Source: Phytophthora sp. 'mugwort' (lineage: Eukaryota; Oomycota; Peronosporomycetes; Peronosporales; Peronosporaceae). Taken from it: a DNA stretch of 64,000 nucleotides. Position numbers and translations under genes: made by a program. The stretch is from positions 682,001 through 746,000 of the forward strand of contig JAUCEF010000002.1 of the NCBI GenBank assembly GCA_033558025.1, in the 5' to 3' direction. Under the pieces are notes generated by a model. It was given only the letters and a program-made list of their open reading frames with translations. It was not told the DNA's origin and ran no database searches. Below are positions 54,659 to 64,000 of the stretch, in pieces. How positions within the stretch are numbered: position 1 is the first letter of the stretch; each line of letters starts with the position of its first letter.

Positions 54659-55276
54659 CAGGGATGCCGAACACAGCATTTTCATTTATGAAAAAAAATT
54701 GCATCTCGTAAATATATTACGGTACGGCAACACGCAGAAGCAACAGTAAGTTATTTGCACTGACATCGGTCGAAAATCAATAATGGCTCTGCTAAAACGG
54801 GATCCTTCAAAGATACAGACCGCAAGGTAGATCAGATCACACTGCCAACCGTCCGACTCCGATTTTGTTGTCGTAAAAAACAAGAATCAGCTCTAATGTG
54901 TACGTTGCGTGTGGCCTGACGACGTATTATGACACATCGACAGCGATGGAGGCCTTCTACCGTCTCATCGAAGGCGTCGATGAAGGCTTAGAAGTAGAGG
55001 CCAGAGACGAGAGTGTTGGAAATGTGGGAGGTGACAGTTAATGGTTAGACCAGCAGTAATTACGGCATTGGGGTCTTGATTTCGGCCGAGATAACCTATT
55101 TTCTGACCTCAACACTGTGCGTAAATGATTTGGTTAAATTATTTACGCACAGTGTTGAGGTCAGAAAATAAATGATTTGGTTAAATTATTTACCCACAGT
55201 GTTGAGGTCAGAAAATGGGTTATCTCGGCCCGATTATTATTTTGAAATGGCCGTCAATCTATTATCGGCATCCCTG
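54659..55276. mobile_element. non-autonomous hAT element, 618 bp, with TIRs and 8-bp target duplication
   Basis: The element begins CAGGGATGCCGA and ends TCGGCATCCCTG, giving 12-bp terminal inverted repeats of hAT type. It is flanked by identical 8-mers CCGTAGGA (54651-54658 and 55277-55284), the duplication length produced by hAT transposases. Inside is a 33-codon fragment (54948-55052, MEAFYRLIEGVDEG...) of unknown origin and a foldback (55084-55230). It has no transposase and would depend on one supplied elsewhere. Confidence 0.92.
55084..55230. repeat. foldback with a duplicated arm inside the hAT element
   Basis: The left arm 55084-55126 (GGCCGAGATAACC...GTAAAT) pairs with 55188-55230 and also, over its inner part, with 55141-55169. 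The inner arm plus ATGATTTGG linker is tandemly duplicated with a 47-base period (55125 and 55172). A transcript could fold in two alternative hairpins. Confidence 0.9.
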
Positions 55277-55284
55277 CCGTAGGA

Positions 55285-56178
55285 TAAAAAGAAAAAGACA
55301 GTCTCTCTCTCTCTCTCATTTAATACTGGGAATACCCGAAGAATGAGGGGGTGGACAGCCTCAACGAATTAATTCCACGGTACTGCATGCGTGAACGTAA
55401 CCTCGGTCAACATTAATACCACATTCAGAATATTGCAGCAACAAATCTGCAGCTACAGGCGTACTGGCATCCGTGGAGACTGCCGAACGGGGATCACGAG
55501 TCGCATAAAAGTTTGACTCTCATGATAAATGGTTGGTATTCCCAGCTACATCGCAGACGATCTAGTTTGCTAACCACGTCTCAAAACTATTGTCCCATTG
55601 GCGACAGTCGTACCAGCTGTCGCTGATGGTTGATCTGAAAGATTGAGGTTGTAAACTTAGCGGTGGCTGTAAAAATTATCGCTAGCAGTTAGTTTCTTAC
55701 TATTGACGTGGAAAGCTGGCTGTTCTTTATGGTGAATGCTGGTTCAAGAGGTGAGAGCGAGTAGCAATGACCTGGTCAAAGAAGAAGTGAGGTAGATTAG
55801 AGCTGGTTACTTTAAGCAGCAGAGTCAGGTTCGTTGGTGCCGACAAAACTACACCACTACGTAGTTAATATTATAATCCGGGGAGATAATAGAGTGTGCC
55901 ACTATGTAAAGAGGCAAACATGAAAACAGTCTCCCTGCTTCTTTGCATACATACGACACGTTCCAAAAAATTATGTAGTATGGAAGGTCTTGAGAGCTTT
56001 GAACGCGACTGCTCAATCTCAAATATCCGAACCGAGGAAGCCTTAAAAACTGCCGCTCTTACTTGGTGCTTGTACCTCTGCTGTCTAGCAAAGAAAGACG
56101 TCGCTGGGCAAGCCATGGGGAGGACCTGGGAGATGGGAGTCGCGAAGGGTGCAACGCTCCGGGGCAAGACATCTTTGA
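55285..56178. other. spacer with a TC microsatellite, nothing else recognised
   Basis: A (TC)n run of about eight units lies near 55301-55317. The open frame at 55896-56213 on the plus strand (and antisense frames) has no motif I can name; its 3' part may belong to the broken gene that follows. Confidence 0.4.
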
Positions 56179-57580
56179 GTGCGAAAACTCGAAGAAACGG
56201 AACCCCAGTGTAGCAGCCAAGATCAGAACAATGAAGAAGCCACGGGAGGCTCGTCGTGCTGTAGTCTCGGGGGCGTGTACCACTTCACTCGAGGGGCCAG
56301 TGCGAGCAAGGCCGTAGGGGTTAAGTCGGGTAGGACCGCGGGGCCCAATGCGGTGGAGGATCGACAGAGCGGTGACGCGGAGAAGTCACCGGGTGATGTC
56401 ACTAAAGCGAGTGAAAGTAGTGGCAAAAATTCGATCAGTAAGTTGCTTCCACCGACCAGGTACCTACTGCCATCGACCAGACAGATGGTGATGATCTGGA
56501 CGTGACGATAATGGTGGATGGTTGTGCATTATCCGTACAAGACTCAACATCGTGGTGTGCAAGAGCTGCAATTGTCAGCATGAGGTAGCTGCATCCAATC
56601 CTGAAACTAATGCCATTGACCAGGCCGCTATTGCCACTGATCAGGCGGCTAGTACCACCGACCAGGTGGCTAGTGCCACCGACCATGCGGCTAGTCCCAC
56701 CGATCAGCTGCATTATCCAAAATACGGGAAGAATTAAAGTGGCGATGCTATCACTGTTGACCCTGACTATGACACCACTACCAGGACGTGGAGAGTGGCT
56801 CGCATAAATGACCGGCGTGAAACGCCTCTTGGGCTGCAGTATCGTGTTTTCTTTTATCCATCATCGAATCGAGAACAGGGTGTACTACCTGCGCACTTGG
56901 GAGCCTAGAGAAAAACTGCCATAGGACGATTTCGGGAAGGAGATGGATCTCGTGGATCGGTGGAAAGCCTCGGGCATTAAAAGTTCGAGCAGTTTAATAT
57001 AACGACAAGTATGGGATATCTCTCTTAGGAGAGGATACTAAGGGCCTCTGCGTGTTTAGCGCACTGAGACGTGCCGCGGAGTTGGCAGGCCGTCCCGATA
57101 TCGTCACGCAGCAAGCTGTTAACCTGTTCGTCCATAAAGAGCTCGCCCTCTACTATCGCGACCTCACCAAGGGAGCGACGTGGAAGGACATGTGCGCTTT
57201 ATCCGTCGCCGGTCGTGACTTTTTCTATAACGCAATGGTCAAGAACAACTTCGCAGTTGCAGGTTGTTGTGGGTTTACTGCAGGAAGTCAATCTCGTTGA
57301 TGGTATTTACCTCGTGGCAGCGTACAATCACAGCTTCGTCGGCCATGGGATTGTACTCACGGTTCAAGGCAGCAAGCGGCTCATCTACGGCTTGGAGGAA
57401 GGTGAGACAGTCTCGTCAGCGGAGGAATGGATCAACTTTTACGCTTTCGTCCGTCCATCCATCGTTTTAAAGAAGGATCACATGATAGGGGTCGGTAGGG
57501 ATTTCAGCGCGTTTGCTTTGCCGATCATGAACTTTCATAGCAAATTGTGGCTTTGTTTAATTATATGCTTGTGACTGCAT
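56179..57580 (+). pseudogene. broken gene with chromodomain-like and cysteine-peptidase-like parts
   Basis: The first part is disordered (Ser/Gly-rich) with 7-residue TDQAAS-type repeats (56609-56710). Across a frame shift, DPDYDTTTRTWRVARINDRR and PLGLQYRVF, then YYLRTWEPRE and MDLVDRWKASG follow (about 56755-57000), a chromodomain-like order (aromatic, acidic, W-E-P). After another shift, KGLCVFSALRRAAELAGRPD (57040-57095, candidate nucleophile Cys) is followed by DLTKGATWKDMC. After a third shift, DGIYLVAAYNHSFVGHGIVL (near 57300, candidate catalytic His) and WINFYAFVRPSIVL complete it. I infer a papain-fold-like peptidase from C...H order. Such proteins in oomycetes are probably transposon-associated; that link is inference. 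Confidence 0.45.
56609..56713 (+). repeat. 21-bp coding tandem repeat, five copies
   Basis: Five degenerate copies of a 21-base unit encode NAIDQAA, IATDQAA, STTDQVA, SATDHAA and SPTDQLH. Two more distant relatives (TDQVPTA, IDQTD) lie near 56452-56480. Confidence 0.8.
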
Positions 57581-57689
57581 AATTCGGTACTAGACAAGGG
57601 AAATCTCAACGAGGAAAAAACTTTGTGCGATCAAAACAATAAAACCCAGTGGAAAAAATAGATCACATTGCAAGTAGTCACGCTTCATG

Positions 57690-58060
57690 CATTTATAATT
57701 ACTCGTATATATTAGACGGAATGACCAAGTTTAATTTCCAGGGTCTCATCCTGACCTTGGTCCTTAGTTCTCTGAACTGATGTTTGTCTAGCGCTTCGGT
57801 AACGATATCAGCCACCATGGCTAATACCTACCACGATGTACATAACACCACCGACGGCTTTTCGATACGGTATATATTTAATGTATGTTTCTCTGCCTCA
57901 CTGCTAGGTTGACTGCTTACGGAGAGTTCGACGTTCCGGTCTGCCGGGGTTGCAATAGGGTACATAACGTAGTCGCTGAAATGCAGACTTCCTGTGGAGA
58001 AGGAAGCCAGTTTTCCATTCAAGTCGAGATCGTGGTCCGCGACTATATTCTGGCCGCGCC
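57690..58060 (-). pseudogene. decayed Copia-type pol, 3' fragment
   Basis: Minus-strand pieces are MYPIATPADRNVELS (near 58000-57915), matching the end of Copia RT where x-P-I-x-T-P-A-D is usual, and AMVADIVTEALDKHQFRELR (near 57820-57760), matching the last segment of Copia RNase H. Stops and shifts separate them. They may be the 3' end of the Copia copy whose RT lies at 63.3-64 kb, with the DIRS-like element in between. Confidence 0.55.
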
Positions 58061-59900
58061 CACCGTATACTCTTGCTGAAGGACCAGGATCTACAAGGAC
58101 CACATAACGAGACCGCCAACGAGGTCGGCGACGACTGACCACGAAGTGAAGGATGCATTAGGTAGGGGAGCAGCGACAGCGCAGTTTAGGTTTTGACTGA
58201 TAGCCTAAGGGTAGCCTTAACTATTAGCCGAAATGACAATCAACATTGACAACTTCGTGCTGATGCGTCCTGAAGACGTCCCAGCACTGGCGGCAGAGTC
58301 GGCAACGTACGCGGAGGTGGCACGGCACAACACACAACAGTGGGCCTACAGCCATCGGCACACAGTCACCGAGGCGATACGTGGTGCAGAACGAACTGGC
58401 CGAAGACAGGAAGTTTAAGCAGAAGACGCCACGGTGAGTCGACTCGGTGCATGGCTTCGTAAGGCAGTGTGCTTCGAGCATCGCGACTTCATGTACTACG
58501 GTCAAGCGACGAGCTACGACGCAACTGGTGTGAACGTCGCGACCTTCACGGGCGAGAAGCACGTCAGCACAGGAAGCATCATCAACGAAGCGTATCCTGT
58601 CGTCGCCATGGCACTGGGTTTCAAGCGCTGGTCAAAGCGAGCGTGGCCAAGCAGCCGCCTCGAGGCCGTGCACGACGAACTCATCGACCGGATTCTGTCC
58701 GGGAAGGAAGGCGCCCCCTGCTGCCATCGGACCTAGGTCTAGTCCTCCCTCGGGGGCTGCCAGACTGCCCGATCAAGAGATTCCCTGGGTCGAACCGAGC
58801 AAAGGCGGCTTGAGGCGTGTGTCACTGTCCTACGTGCTACGCTTTGTTTAGTACACAAGTGGAAGCTCGGGTCAGCATCAGCGTCGCAGCGATCTGGGAC
58901 GTACGTTCTGCGACGAGCCGATCAGCTGCACCGTGAGCCAAGAATCGCCGCCGGACGGAGTTTGTTTTTGACCCAACGATCGAGAAGATACCGCGGGCGG
59001 CTCTCCCGGTAGAAGAGCAATCCAGAGCAGTCAGGATCGAGACACACCTTGAGCGGACGCTAGTGCCACGCCTGACGCGCGATCGAGCCTTCCCGGCGAC
59101 GGACGAGGACCAGGACAGGGAGTTGATTTGAGTTGATTAGTCAGCATCGGCCTCGGCTACTAGCTTACGCAGGGTGGGAAGCAGCTCAAACGGAGCATGG
59201 AGTCGGCGCCGGGGCTACATGAATCCCCGGCCACAGCGAAGCGTCCAGGATTCGCGCTCGCGCGGTTGTAAGAGCAGGAGAAAGCTCATCGAACGATGGC
59301 GTCGTCGACTCTCGCAGGTAAGTCCGGTGATGCCTTTGTGGAATTTACGTTGGCTATGAGCGAGTTTCTGTGGCACCCGGGAGTGCTGGCGCGGCTCTAT
59401 GGTCTTCAATTCGGTGCACGAGCTATCAGTCACTCGTTGTCAACGTGTCGGTCACTTAGACCGATATCGAATGGCCTCGCCGGATGCCAGTCTCAGCTCG
59501 GACTTCTCCGTGGCGCCCCCTCCGCCCACTAAGCCCCACATGTGAAGAGAACTCGGCGCAGTCACGAGTAGCTTTTTGGTCTACACCCAAGCAGCCTGCG
59601 ACAATGCTACGGTGCAGCTTGTATCCACCGTAGAAGGGTTTGTTGCGGAGATGGAAGGTTGGAAGCAGCTATCCGAAGACGACTTACCTGTGCTGACGTA
59701 ACAGTTTGCACATTTCGGAACCGGATCCACTTCTGGCCTGACCAAACCCCGGTAAAGGTGCGGGAGAACATCGACACCAAGCTCGGCGGAATCCGTCCGA
59801 ACTAACTGGCCAGTGAAGACGTCCGAGCCGCGCTAGACAAGCAACGCTCGAACCTTCCAATCGTACGTTCGACCTTGGCGGGGAAGTCAGTACGGACATG
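58061..59900 (+). other. 5' part of DIRS-like region, possible ORF1 relic
   Basis: Frames 58233-58418 (MTINIDNFVLMRPEDVPALA...) and 58434-58736 (with YGQATSYDATGVNVATFTGE and GFKRWSKRAWPSSRL) read like parts of one protein but are in different frames. They lie upstream of the DIRS-like RT and may be its ORF1. No family is recognised. 58737-59900 shows only short frames. Confidence 0.3.
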
Positions 59901-60499
59901 GCAACAACCACGCGGTCGGTCATCTCACCAAGTGAGCGTCAGACCCCACCGTCCATCCCGGCTCGCCGGGTGTCGCGGCATCCAGCAAAACCATCCATAG
60001 ACAAGGTCATCCACCGGATGTACCGCGTGCTACCTGCCGCGCCGTCTTCGAGGACACCGTTCTCCGCTGCAGATTATCATCAGCACCACATGAGAGTTTA
60101 ACACGCACGCAGCTCTCCACCAACTGCGGAGGTCACCGCATATCCGGACGCTGCGATGGGGAACTATCTTTTGTCATCGACTGTTCCTATCGATCAGGTG
60201 CCGGCGACCACCCCCCGCAGCTCGGTGGTGGACGCTGCCTCTCATGGTACACTGCCGATGCCTACTATCGTCCAAGAGGCTCTGGAATGCTGCCTTCAGG
60301 CCGCTGAATCTCGACGTGACCGACATGTCCAGGATGTGCTGAGAGCGCACGGAGTCAAGCTTAACAGCCAACTGACAACGTCGGCCTCCTCGCTGGAACC
60401 ATGTTCGACGCCACGAAACAACGCGCATCCTCAACTCTTTTGAAGGAGCAAAGCTACTCGCTGCCTTAACTCGTTGAGCTTGCTAGAGTGCAGACGGCC

Positions 60500-63300
60500 G
60501 CCGACATCTGGCTCAACAAGACACTGTGCCCCCTGCGTTATGCTCGGTTATTCAAGGACTATCGCCACGTGAAGCTTCTCACGTCTGTTGCAGCAATTGG
60601 CATTTCGCCACGCTGGCTTGCGGCAACACCACTCTCACAGACGATCCCGGCGAATCACTAGTCCGCGAACAGGCATCTATCCGCTGTGATCGCCAGCATA
60701 CACTGTGGCCAAGACGCTGGACAGTATCTCGTACTCGATGATGACATAGCAACATGCTGGAACAACGTCCAAGTCAGCCCATTTGGGGCAGTTCCAAAAA
60801 AGGACGCCGACCCAGCCAAGGTGGTCACGCTAATTCATGACTTGTCCTACCCACAAGGAGTCTAGACGAATGACCGCGTGCGACAAGCGAAGATATCCAA
60901 ACGCCACAAATCGGTCCGTGTCCATCATCGCGGAACGCATCGACGAGTGCAGAGCTCGATACCCAGGGGTTCGCGTCTGCCTTCTGAAAAGAGACGTGCA
61001 AGGGGCATTTCGACATATCATGCTGGCAAGTCAGTTGGTGCGATGGATGGGAGGCCGCCTGCGTCAGTGCGGGGCGTTTATCCTGGACATGTCAGCACCA
61101 TTCGGGTGGGCCGGGTCTCCGATATTCTATGAGATGTGCTCCCCACCATCTATGATACGGTGCCATATCGTAGATGGTGGGGAGAGAGAGCCCAAGCACA
61201 CTCAGTGGCGGCGTTTTAGATGATGTCGAACCGTTCTTTCCTTACGAATGGGTCGACGACCATGTGCTGGTGGAAACTGATACGCCAGGGCGCCTCCAGG
61301 CAGCGGAGACGGCACTTCGGCTGTCAATGTTAGCGGCTCTCGGGCCAAGATCTATAGACGAGAGAAAGTTTACGAGATGGTCAGCAGAGCTTGAGGTTCT
61401 TAGTCTCGGGTTGGACAAAGAACAGAGGACTATTTCAATACCAGCGACCAAGACAAACAAGACCCTACATCGGGTCCGGCGAGCGGCATCTAGTATTACC
61501 ATCAGTAGGCACGATCTGGAGTGTCTGCTGGGAAGCCTCCGACATGTCTGCACATGCCTCCGGGCCGCTCGACCATTCTTTCAACGTGTGCACGTGGCCT
61601 GCAAACGCGCTCCGCGTCGCGGGCGGGTTCCGGTGAGAGCTTCGCTGCGTATCGACTTCGACTGGCTTCAATGCATCCTGAATCGTGGCAAATGAAGAAG
61701 CCTACCAACGAACCTGCTCTATGGCGATCCAACCCCTGATACGCATCTCTGCATGGACGCCTCTGACCAAGGACTCGCTGTTCTGGATTCAGCTCGTCAG
61801 CTTTACATCCTAGCACAATCCGATGCCCAAGAACGCGAAGCCATCGCGCACTGCACCGGGCGTGACGGCTTCACCATTAACGTCCGCAAAACTATTCTGC
61901 GTAGCGCTGGCGGCGTGGGTCTGGGGTAGAGACTGGTTACCTCAGTCTCCTTCAGCCATGACGTTTATTCGAGCATGGTCAACACGCTAGTGCTTTTTTT
62001 GCGTGGTGGGTACATTCGCTTAGCAACGACAACCTCCTGGTCAAGAGCTCATTCGAGCAATCGGACTTGCGGAGACCACCTATCGGTTTCGCATAAGCCC
62101 GCCATCTCCCGGGTTCTGCCAACACCATTGCCATCGCTGCCTCGCGCAAGTGGACCCCTCCGTTTCGTGAAACCTGGACTAGCTTTGCGTGTTGTTGGTC
62201 AAAGTACACAATTCCAGACTCGACAAGGAAGATGCACAAGACCTTCTCGAGCGTCTCCAGACCAATGCACCGGCCGAGTCAAGTCGCCAGAAATACGCAT
62301 CGACCTGGCGCCAATGGTTCCGGTGGTGCGGACACTCTCGCGTTTCACCATGGCTCGCAGGGAACAAGCAGTTCGACTTGTCTCAACTCATCTCGTTTGC
62401 GCTGTGATGCTGGCGAGAGCATGAGGGAGCCTCCGGAAATTTAGCTTCCACCATTTTGTCTAAGATTAGCCACATCAGCTGGCTGGTATCATCGACGCCA
62501 CTGTGGATACTCAGTCGGGCTACACGCAGGTCTCCAGCTCGCTATGGAAGGGATGTCGCGGTTGTCTCCGCCACTGAGCAGAAAACGACCCGTTTCGGCC
62601 TTGCTACTCCAGCGCATGCGCTCAGACTGCGACTTCTCCACTGCATACGACCGAGTTCTCTGGGGGGCTGCGGTCGTGGGTTTCTTCTTTCTTCTACGGC
62701 GCTCGGGGTGTCTAACCGAACACGGTAAGCACAAGCATTATGCGCTACAGAGGCACGATGTCACGTTTTGGACAAGGGAAGGCAGACCGGCGACATCTCT
62801 CAAGGCTGCTCACACAGTACAGCTGAAGTAGCGAGGAAGCAAGACAGATCAGCGAGGCATCGGAGCAACACGGACTCTAGAGCAATCCAGATCATCGTGG
62901 CTGTGTCCGGTGCGTTGCGGTGTGGACTCTTGTAGTGCATGGGAAGACCGTCGAAGCGGCACATGACTCTCGACATGCACAATCAACAAGGACCATGCAT
63001 TATCAGCGGAAACCATGTCGAAGAGATCAAGAAGGCAGCCCAAGACCTCGGTGAAGACGTGGCGCATTACGGGACCCACTCGCTCAGGCGTGGTGGTGCC
63101 ACTGCGTTGTTCGTCGACGGTTTCGATCGGCTGACAATCAAGCATTTCGGGCGGTGGGCTCAGACTGCTACGAGCAGTACGCACATCTGGACGGAGCGGC
63201 GATCAAAGATCTAGCGACCAAGATGGTTCAAGGAGGCCGCGAGCAATTCGCCAGTCGCCAAGCACGACTTCGTCCGGTGGGGCAACCTCCACGTCACACG
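60500..63300 (+). mobile_element. decayed DIRS-like retroelement: RT, RNase H and tyrosine recombinase
   Basis: Order on the plus strand is as follows. RT start: ARLFKDYRHVKLLTSVAAIG near 60540 and SPFGAVPKKDADPAKVVTLI near 60780. RT palm: CLLKRDVQGAFRHIML (60980) and SAPFGWAGSPIFYEM (61090), with active-site EWVDDHVLVE (61246-61275). RNase H-like: LCMDASDQGLAVLD (61747). Tyrosine recombinase: SSRQKYASTWRQWFRWC (62280), VVGFFFLLRRSG (62668, first Arg), HYGTHSLRRGGATALF (63068, H-x-x-R) and, one frame over, SDCYEQYAHLDG (63160, nucleophile Tyr). Such elements integrate by a recombinase rather than an integrase. Several frame shifts and stops make it inactive. Ends and split repeats were not found. 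Confidence 0.75.
61174..61695 (+). pseudogene. DIRS-like reverse transcriptase core fragment
   Basis: This is the longest open piece of the element (174 codons). It holds the catalytic W-V-D-D pair, the thumb ERKFTRWSAELEVLSLGLD and a connection-like helix region SRHDLECLLGSLRHVC that resembles the DIRS/caulimovirus-type RT-RNase H link. It is part of the larger element and is not an independent gene. Confidence 0.65.
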
Positions 63301-63329
63301 CCGGCTGGAAGTGCGTTAACACTTCAACG

Positions 63330-64000
63330 AACTACTCTGTAACCCCCAAGAGTGAGAGGTGAACGTGGAAACAGTCGAGGGCTTCGTAGCGTATTGTGCT
63401 GGTGGATAAAAATACTTTGGTTCTTACGGTCGCGATGAAGGGACCAGCCAAGTAAGTACTTCACCTCCCCTAAATCTGACATGGAGAACCACTTCTTCAT
63501 GGAGAATTTCAACGCACTGACGAGAGTTGAGGTTGGCCCAATGATCGAGAGATCCTCAACGTACACTGCAATATAGCAAGTGGCACTGTTAATAGTGCTT
63601 GAATACGCAGCTATCCTTGATGAGTATATGAAAAACCAAGGTTCACAAGGAAAACAAACAACATGTTTCAACCCGTACAGACTCTAGAGGGGTTTGCACA
63701 CTAGGTTCGCCTTGCCCGAGATTCTAAACCTTCCCGGTTGAGCCATGTAGATTTCATTCTCGAGCAAACAGTTAAGGAGTGCCGTTTTGACATCCATTTT
63801 GGTGAATTCCGAGATCAAACTAGGCTGCGAACGTGGGAAGCCTGAGTACTTCCATCCTGATAAGAGATAAGCAGATGGCGTTGTATCAATGCATATAGTT
63901 GAAGGAAACCTTTAATCACTATTCGCGCTTTGAAGCGGTCAATCTCGCCTGTGCCGGTATACCAAAAGCCCAGCGGCTCGTGAGAACCTTTCGTCCCTTA
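63330..64000 (-). pseudogene. decayed Copia-type reverse transcriptase, runs off right edge
   Basis: From 64000 downward the reading has YTGTGEIDRFKARIVIKGF (near 63955), then in another frame MDVKTALLNCLLENEIYMAQ (near 63800) and LVCKPL-SLYGLK (near 63690). It ends with an open stretch of 115 codons containing YIAVYVEDLSIIG (near 63560) and MSDLGEVKYLLGWSLHRDR (near 63470). This is the RVT_2 order. The active-site YVDD is YVED. Frame shifts and stops show it is inactive. Upstream pol domains lie outside the window. Confidence 0.8.

Noticed and set aside
55301..55317. TC microsatellite as an informative element
   Set aside because: Short and ordinary; no sign of function.
1..64000. RXLR, CRN or other effector genes
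   Set aside because: No short secreted frame with an RXLR-EER or LFLAK-like pattern was seen; the only clear signal peptide is on the tyrosinase-like protein.
1..64000. tRNA, rRNA, CRISPR or operon-like features
   Set aside because: None recognised by eye; the sequence is eukaryotic with introns, so ribosome binding sites and operons do not apply.

Overview
The window reads as nuclear DNA of an oomycete, most probably Phytophthora or a close downy-mildew relative. The signs are short introns (about 65-80 bases, GT-AG) in otherwise long exons, close gene packing, proteins typical of heterotrophic stramenopiles (a PP2C-cyclic-nucleotide-kinase fusion, a secreted tyrosinase-like protein, a FAR1-type domain), and a transposon population of Gypsy, Copia, DIRS-like, L1-like and hAT elements. 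The genus is inferred from protein style and repeat types, not from a database search. I saw no RXLR-type effector, tRNA, rRNA or CRISPR array.

Layout. 1-8.2 kb holds genes: the 3' part of a FAR1-like gene (minus), an aquaglyceroporin (minus), a probable membrane-protein relic, and a five-exon WD40 gene resembling the TFIIIC subunit GTF3C2 (plus), which carries a tandem AT-hook-like/UIM-like C-terminal repeat. 8.5-15.1 kb is a transposon island. It contains a decayed Ty3/Gypsy element whose gag is split by a solo LTR with a perfect 5-bp target duplication, and whose pol stops abruptly at a decayed hAT transposase on the other strand.

15.4-47.6 kb is a dense block of apparently intact genes. 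These are a soluble CAF16-like ABC ATPase, a 2,931-residue GRIP-domain golgin with a recent 264-bp tandem expansion, a tail-anchored coiled-coil protein, a secreted tyrosinase-like protein lacking several copper ligands, and a 2,795-residue Rav1/DMXL (V-ATPase assembly) protein with PDZ-like and C2-like additions. They are followed by a 12-exon PP2C + 2 cyclic-nucleotide-binding domains + pseudokinase, a small unknown gene divergent from a GNAT acetyltransferase, and a 2-oxoglutarate/Fe(II) dioxygenase. Golgin, tail-anchored coiled-coil protein and Rav1 homologue all point to Golgi/endosome function, but clustering may be coincidence.

47.6-64 kb is almost wholly repeats: a Gypsy integrase relic (minus), a broken unknown gene abutting a 126-bp foldback, an L1-like reverse transcriptase relic (plus), a hAT relic (minus), and a non-autonomous hAT element with TIRs and an 8-bp target duplication. 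Next come a broken chromodomain/cysteine-peptidase-like gene and a degenerate DIRS-like tyrosine-recombinase retroelement (plus) lying between Copia fragments (minus). Exon joins below were set by reading frame plus GT/AG and are predictions.
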